Positions 7,173-9,269 of a stretch of DNA of 9,269 nt are shown one piece after another. Within the stretch, counting starts at the first letter, position 1. Each line of letters opens with the position of its first letter. Under the pieces are notes generated by a model. That model saw only the letters and a list, made by a program, of their open reading frames with translations. It was not told the DNA's origin and did no database searches. The DNA comes from Candidatus Peregrinibacteria bacterium (GTDB lineage Bacteria > Patescibacteriota > Gracilibacteria > UBA1369 > LOWO2-01-FULL-3): positions 1 to 9,269 of the forward strand of contig JACPLZ010000039.1 of the NCBI GenBank assembly GCA_016186245.1, written 5' to 3'. The translations under genes and the position numbers were made by a program.

Positions 7173-7187
7173 GCAGACGCAGAATAA

Positions 7188-7195
7188 ATTATAAT
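7188..7195. promoter_or_regulatory. possible shared -10 box between divergent transcripts
   Basis: The palindrome ATTATAAT contains TATAAT on both strands, between dut (minus, start 7172) and the YqhQ side (plus). Neither strand has a convincing -35 box at 16-18 bases, and the minus-strand box lies only 15 bases from the dut ATG. The rest of 7173-7291 holds nothing else I can support. Confidence 0.25.
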
Positions 7196-7291
7196 CGCCC
7201 AGCTAACAATACTTTATGAACATCCTGAAAAATCCTTTGTGCAGAATCAACTTTCTCGTCCTTTCCTGGGCAATCGAAGCGCTTAATCAGG

Positions 7292-7420
7292 ATGTGGGTG
7301 ACAGACAGCAAACTGAAGAACCTCTGGAAATCGCTGCAATGCAAGGAAGCAAGCCATTTCCGCGGAGCCGTATTCCTGGATACGGCGTACAAGGAAATGG
7401 TGCAGCTGACGAAGCAGTGA
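7292..7420 (+). CDS. possible small ORF or gene remnant coupled to yqhQ
   Basis: A 42-codon frame reads MWVTDSKLKN...YKEMVQLTKQ and ends in a TGA that overlaps the likely GTG start of yqhQ as GTGA (7417-7420). Its composition (amphipathic, lysine- and leucine-rich) looks more like a real protein than the frame running through from 7216. The frame is open back to about 7225 without an earlier ATG, so it may be the end of a gene that lost its start. I recognise no family. An antisense frame also reads plausibly here, so this is tentative. Confidence 0.25.
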   Translation: MWVTDSKLKNLWKSLQCKEASHFRGAVFLDTAYKEMVQLTKQ

Positions 7421-8427
7421 ACGATTTCCAAAGGTTCTCCAAATTTGATTTCGCAGTCGGTGGCCAGGCTGTGGTTGAAGGCGTGATGATGCGCTCTCCA
7501 AACAGTATTACTATTGCCGTCCGCAAGCCGAATGGCGAAATTTCCATGAAAAAACGTAACTATCGCACGCTTACCCAGCGCTTCAAATTATTAAATGTGC
7601 CGATTCTTCGCGGCATGATAAATCTTTTTGAAATGATGATTATTGGAACGGATGCGATCAACTATTCTGCAACAGTTACGAGCGAAGCAGTTACGAGTGA
7701 AACGACAGTTACGAGCGAAGCGAGTAACCCTTCTCCCGTATCTTCTCCTGCTATTCCCAACAAACCATCCAATGTCTCGAAACTCTCCAAATTTTTCGAG
7801 TACTTGATATTCGCAATTTCTTTTATCCTCGCCATCGCTCTAAGCATTTTCCTTTTCAAATTTATTCCGCTCTGGATCACCACTTTTCTTGAGGCAAAAA
7901 GCTCTTATATTCAACAAAACTACATCATCTTTAATCTCATCGACGGCGCGCTGAAAATGTCAATTTTTCTTTCCTATATTTTCATTCTTTCATTGATTCC
8001 GAATTTTCGGAGAATTTTTGAATATCATGGCGCCGAGCACAAATCTATTTTCAATTATGAAAATAATCTGCCGCTGACAGTTGAAAATGCCAACAGGCAA
8101 ATCCGCTTCCATCCGCGCTGCGGCACAAGTTTTATTTTGATTGTTTTCGTAATCAGCATTCTTGTTTATACATTTGTTCCCAAACAGCCGGATTTTTGGA
8201 CGAATTTATTTGTCCGCGTTGCAATTCTCCCTTTTATCGCCGGCATTTCCTACGAATATTTAAAACTGTCCGCAAAGCACGCTAAAAATCCTATTGTAAA
8301 AGCCCTTATCCAGCCCGGCCTCTGGTTCCAAAGATTGACTACAAAAGAACCCGACAAAAATCAACTGGCGGTTGGACTGGCCTCTCTTGAGCAGGCTCTC
8401 GCGATGGAAGTGGCTGGAAACGTTTAA
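7417..8427 (+). CDS. yqhQ: YqhQ-like DUF1385 integral membrane protein
   Basis: From GTG 7417 the protein has 336 residues and begins MNDFQRFSKFDFAVGGQ, putting the hallmark GGQAVVEGVMMRSP at residues 15-28 as in other family members. Other conserved blocks: RGM (65-67), YHGAEHKS (203-210), HPRCGTSF (232-239) and PGLWFQRLTTKEPD (300-313). Hydrophobic segments lie near 127-150, 181-196, 237-254 and 266-278, so it is an inner-membrane protein. The molecular function of the family is not established. A frame open from ATG 7216 would add 67 residues unlike the family, and I reject it. Residues 83-121 are a Ser/Thr/Pro-rich insert between the soluble start and the first helix, partly made of DNA repeats. 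It is divergent from the dut cluster. Confidence 0.88.
   Translation: MNDFQRFSKFDFAVGGQAVVEGVMMRSPNSITIAVRKPNGEISMKKRNYRTLTQRFKLLNVPILRGMINLFEMMIIGTDAINYSATVTSEAVTSETTVTSEASNPSPVSSPAIPNKPSNVSKLSKFFEYLIFAISFILAIALSIFLFKFIPLWITTFLEAKSSYIQQNYIIFNLIDGALKMSIFLSYIFILSLIPNFRRIFEYHGAEHKSIFNYENNLPLTVENANRQIRFHPRCGTSFILIVFVISILVYTFVPKQPDFWTNLFVRVAILPFIAGISYEYLKLSAKHAKNPIVKALIQPGLWFQRLTTKEPDKNQLAVGLASLEQALAMEVAGNV
7674..7728 (+). repeat. three 15-bp repeats inside yqhQ
   Basis: AGTTACGAGCGAAGC occurs at 7674-7688, as the variant AGTTACGAGTGAAAC at 7689-7703, and again exactly at 7707-7721. The last copy continues into GAGTAAC, giving an imperfect palindrome with GTTAC and GTAAC at its ends (7708-7728). 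Because the unit is a multiple of three, it stays in frame and encodes VTSEA/VTSET repeats in the linker before the first membrane helix. Confidence 0.8.
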
Positions 8428-8433
8428 AGCGTC

Positions 8434-8535
8434 CGCACTTTGCGATGTTTGGCGCTGGTACAATTTTAGCGCGAAGCGCTCAAACAGGCCAAAATATGGG
8501 CGGAGCGACCGTAGGGAGCGGAGCCGCAAAGTGCG
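8434..8535. repeat. structured 102-bp palindromic repeat, copy A (attC-like)
   Basis: The ends are a perfect 11-bp inverted repeat, CGCACTTTGCG and CGCAAAGTGCG. Inside, TTTGGC-G-CTG (8448-8457) can pair with CAGGCCAAA through a one-base bulge, and the core is the hairpin AGCGC-GAA-GCGCT (8468-8480). A GC-rich arm (GGCGGAGCGACC... GGAGCGGAGCC) follows. It shares 88 of 102 positions with copy B without gaps. It begins six bases after the yqhQ stop and ends 23 bases from the stop of the minus-strand gene. On the minus strand its 5' flank is GCACAAC, but the far flank reads GCTTTAA instead of a GTT core, so this end is not a canonical attC. Confidence 0.85.
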
Positions 8536-8558
8536 TGTTGTGCGCTGTAATGAAAAAT

Positions 8559-8843
8559 TTACTTTTTAGTATCGCTTGCTTTTGGTTCTATCACGCCCAT
8601 TTCTTTCAGACATGCTTTCTCGGCTTTTTCAGCTGCATAGTCTGGTGTAGAAGCCATACTGTCAGTACTAAACTCAAGTGCATGCAATGCATCTCTCGTT
8701 GCTACTCTTGCAACTTCAGCTATTCCTGTACAGTGGGTGCGTAAAATGGCCTCTGCGGCTGGATTTGGTTTAGCATCGACTGATGCACTTGGCAGCGCTA
8801 AGGCTGCACCTAGGAATATTTCTTTCATTCCGAGTTTAGACAT
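8559..8843 (-). CDS. small probably exported hypothetical protein
   Basis: A 94-residue protein that I cannot assign to a family. The start MSKLGMKEIF is followed by a short hydrophobic stretch (IFLGAALALPSA, 9-20) and SVDAK, which resembles a weak signal peptide with cleavage after Ala24. The mature part is alanine-rich and helical, with two cysteines (C38, C78) that could form a disulfide outside the cytoplasm. A second ATG at 8828 would give a start just before the hydrophobic part. TATTAT (8873-8868) could be a -10 box; no Shine-Dalgarno motif is seen. The gene is framed by two direct structured repeats and reads toward copy A, the arrangement of a gene cassette. Its alanine-rich composition differs from its neighbours. 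Confidence 0.6.
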   Translation of the reverse strand: MSKLGMKEIFLGAALALPSASVDAKPNPAAEAILRTHCTGIAEVARVATRDALHALEFSTDSMASTPDYAAEKAEKACLKEMGVIEPKASDTKK

Positions 8844-8921
8844 AATGATTAGGGTTAGTGAATTAAGATAATAGTTTCTTACTGAATGAAATTAAAAGCA
8901 AGCTAAATTTTTCATTATTTC

Positions 8922-9042
8922 GGCTAACGTCTCGCACTTTGCGATGTTTGGCGCTGGTATAATTTTAGCACGCAGTGCTACACCAGCGCCAAATATGGGC
9001 GGAGCGACTGAAAGGAGCGAAGCCGCAAAGTGCGTGTTGTAC
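8922..9042. repeat. structured palindromic repeat, copy B (attC-like)
   Basis: The 102-bp core (8933-9034) has the same 11-bp terminal inverted repeat as copy A. The second arm is perfect here: TTTGGCGCTGGT (8947-8958) pairs with ACCAGCGCCAAA (8982-8993), and the core hairpin is TAGCAC-GCA-GTGCTA (8966-8980). Read on the minus strand, the flanks are GTACAAC at the 5' end and GTTAGCC at the 3' end, close to the attC boxes RYYYAAC and GTTRRRY with one mismatch each. That gives a 121-bp site, within the attC size range. The copies are direct repeats 499 bases apart. The 98 bases to the right (9043-9140) hold no gene I can support and probably include the end of the insertion element. Confidence 0.82.
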
Positions 9043-9140
9043 GATGTGCATTTTTTACCGTTTTTGGGAAGAGGTTTGTTTTATTCGGTCGTGATGAATT
9101 TGGTTTTTTGTTTTGGCGCGCAAAAGAGGGATCCGCTATG

Positions 9141-9269
9141 TCAACTTTTTTGTAAATTGTAGTCGGTTTTGTGTTTCATAATCATCCAGATAATGTTGAC
9201 GATTTGCCTTCTCAGACAAACCAACGCTTGTGATTTTGATTTCCCTTCGGAGATTTTCCGTAGAAAATA
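9141..9269 (-). CDS. IS110-family transposase, C-terminal end (partial)
   Basis: The last 42 residues of a protein entering from the right edge and ending at TGA 9143-9141. The segment RKISEGKSKSQALVCLRRQ followed by VNIIW and MKHKTDY matches the C-terminal helix pattern of IS110/IS116/IS902 transposases (EGKSKxQAL, then a basic helix). These DEDD-type recombinases move an element without classical terminal inverted repeats and, in studied members, use an element-encoded guide RNA. The catalytic parts lie outside the window. The element end must lie between here and about 9035, next to copy B of the structured repeat. Family call is by pattern recognition on a short piece. Confidence 0.68.
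   Translation of the reverse strand, partial: YFLRKISEGKSKSQALVCLRRQIVNIIWMIMKHKTDYNLQKS

Noticed and set aside
7189..7431. Minus-strand frame of 80 codons ending just before dut, start TTG
   Set aside because: It reads reasonably but has only a TTG start, overlaps the N-terminal coding of yqhQ and no family is recognised; kept only as a competing reading of the region.
8434..9034. The two repeats as terminal inverted repeats of one transposon
   Set aside because: The copies are in direct orientation and the gene between them is not a transposase; each copy carries its own inverted ends.
8434..9042. CRISPR array
   Set aside because: There are only two repeats, about 100 bases long and 499 bases apart, with a gene between them.
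8944..9162. Plus-strand frame of 72 codons across repeat copy B, and a similar one from 8445 across copy A
   Set aside because: They start at the same ATG inside the repeat and simply translate its hairpins.

Overview
This window looks like a chromosomal segment of a Patescibacteria (Candidate Phyla Radiation) bacterium, probably of the Parcubacteria group. The strongest pointer is the 544-residue cysteine-rich protein at 766-2400, which belongs to a family I know almost only from CPR genomes. Compact overlapping genes, few Shine-Dalgarno motifs and a divergent dTMP-kinase-like protein agree with this. TGA is used as an ordinary stop by several genes, so the UGA-recoded CPR lineages (Gracilibacteria, Absconditabacteria) are unlikely. 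The assignment rests on protein recognition only.

Layout, left to right. (1) 1-717: a MazF-type toxin and ribbon-helix-helix antitoxin pair on the minus strand with a good promoter and a candidate operator, plus a possible gene start cut by the left edge. (2) 766-7172: a co-directional minus-strand run read from right to left: dut (broken), tmk-like kinase, folD, purF, purD, then the cysteine-rich protein. PurF and PurD carry out the first two committed steps of purine synthesis, FolD makes the one-carbon carrier used later in that pathway, and Dut and Tmk act in dTTP supply, so this is a nucleotide-biosynthesis cluster. dut has lost catalytic motif II and its frame, and a small repeat sits on its stop codon. 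(3) 7417-8427: a plus-strand YqhQ/DUF1385 membrane protein, divergent from the cluster, whose real start is probably an internal GTG; a linker in it is made of 15-bp repeats.

(4) 8434-9269: an accessory tail. Two direct 102-bp copies of a highly structured imperfect palindrome flank a minus-strand gene for a small, probably exported protein, and the C-terminal end of an IS110-family transposase enters from the right edge. On the minus strand the order is repeat - gene - repeat, with the second repeat 23 bases after the stop codon. Together with AAC- and GTT-bearing ends, this resembles an integron gene cassette bounded by attC sites. No integrase is in view, and a MITE/REP-like element is the main alternative.

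The most interesting parts are the paired structured repeats with a compensatory base change in a hairpin, the broken dut, and the symmetric cysteine-rich CPR protein. I saw no tRNA, rRNA or CRISPR array.
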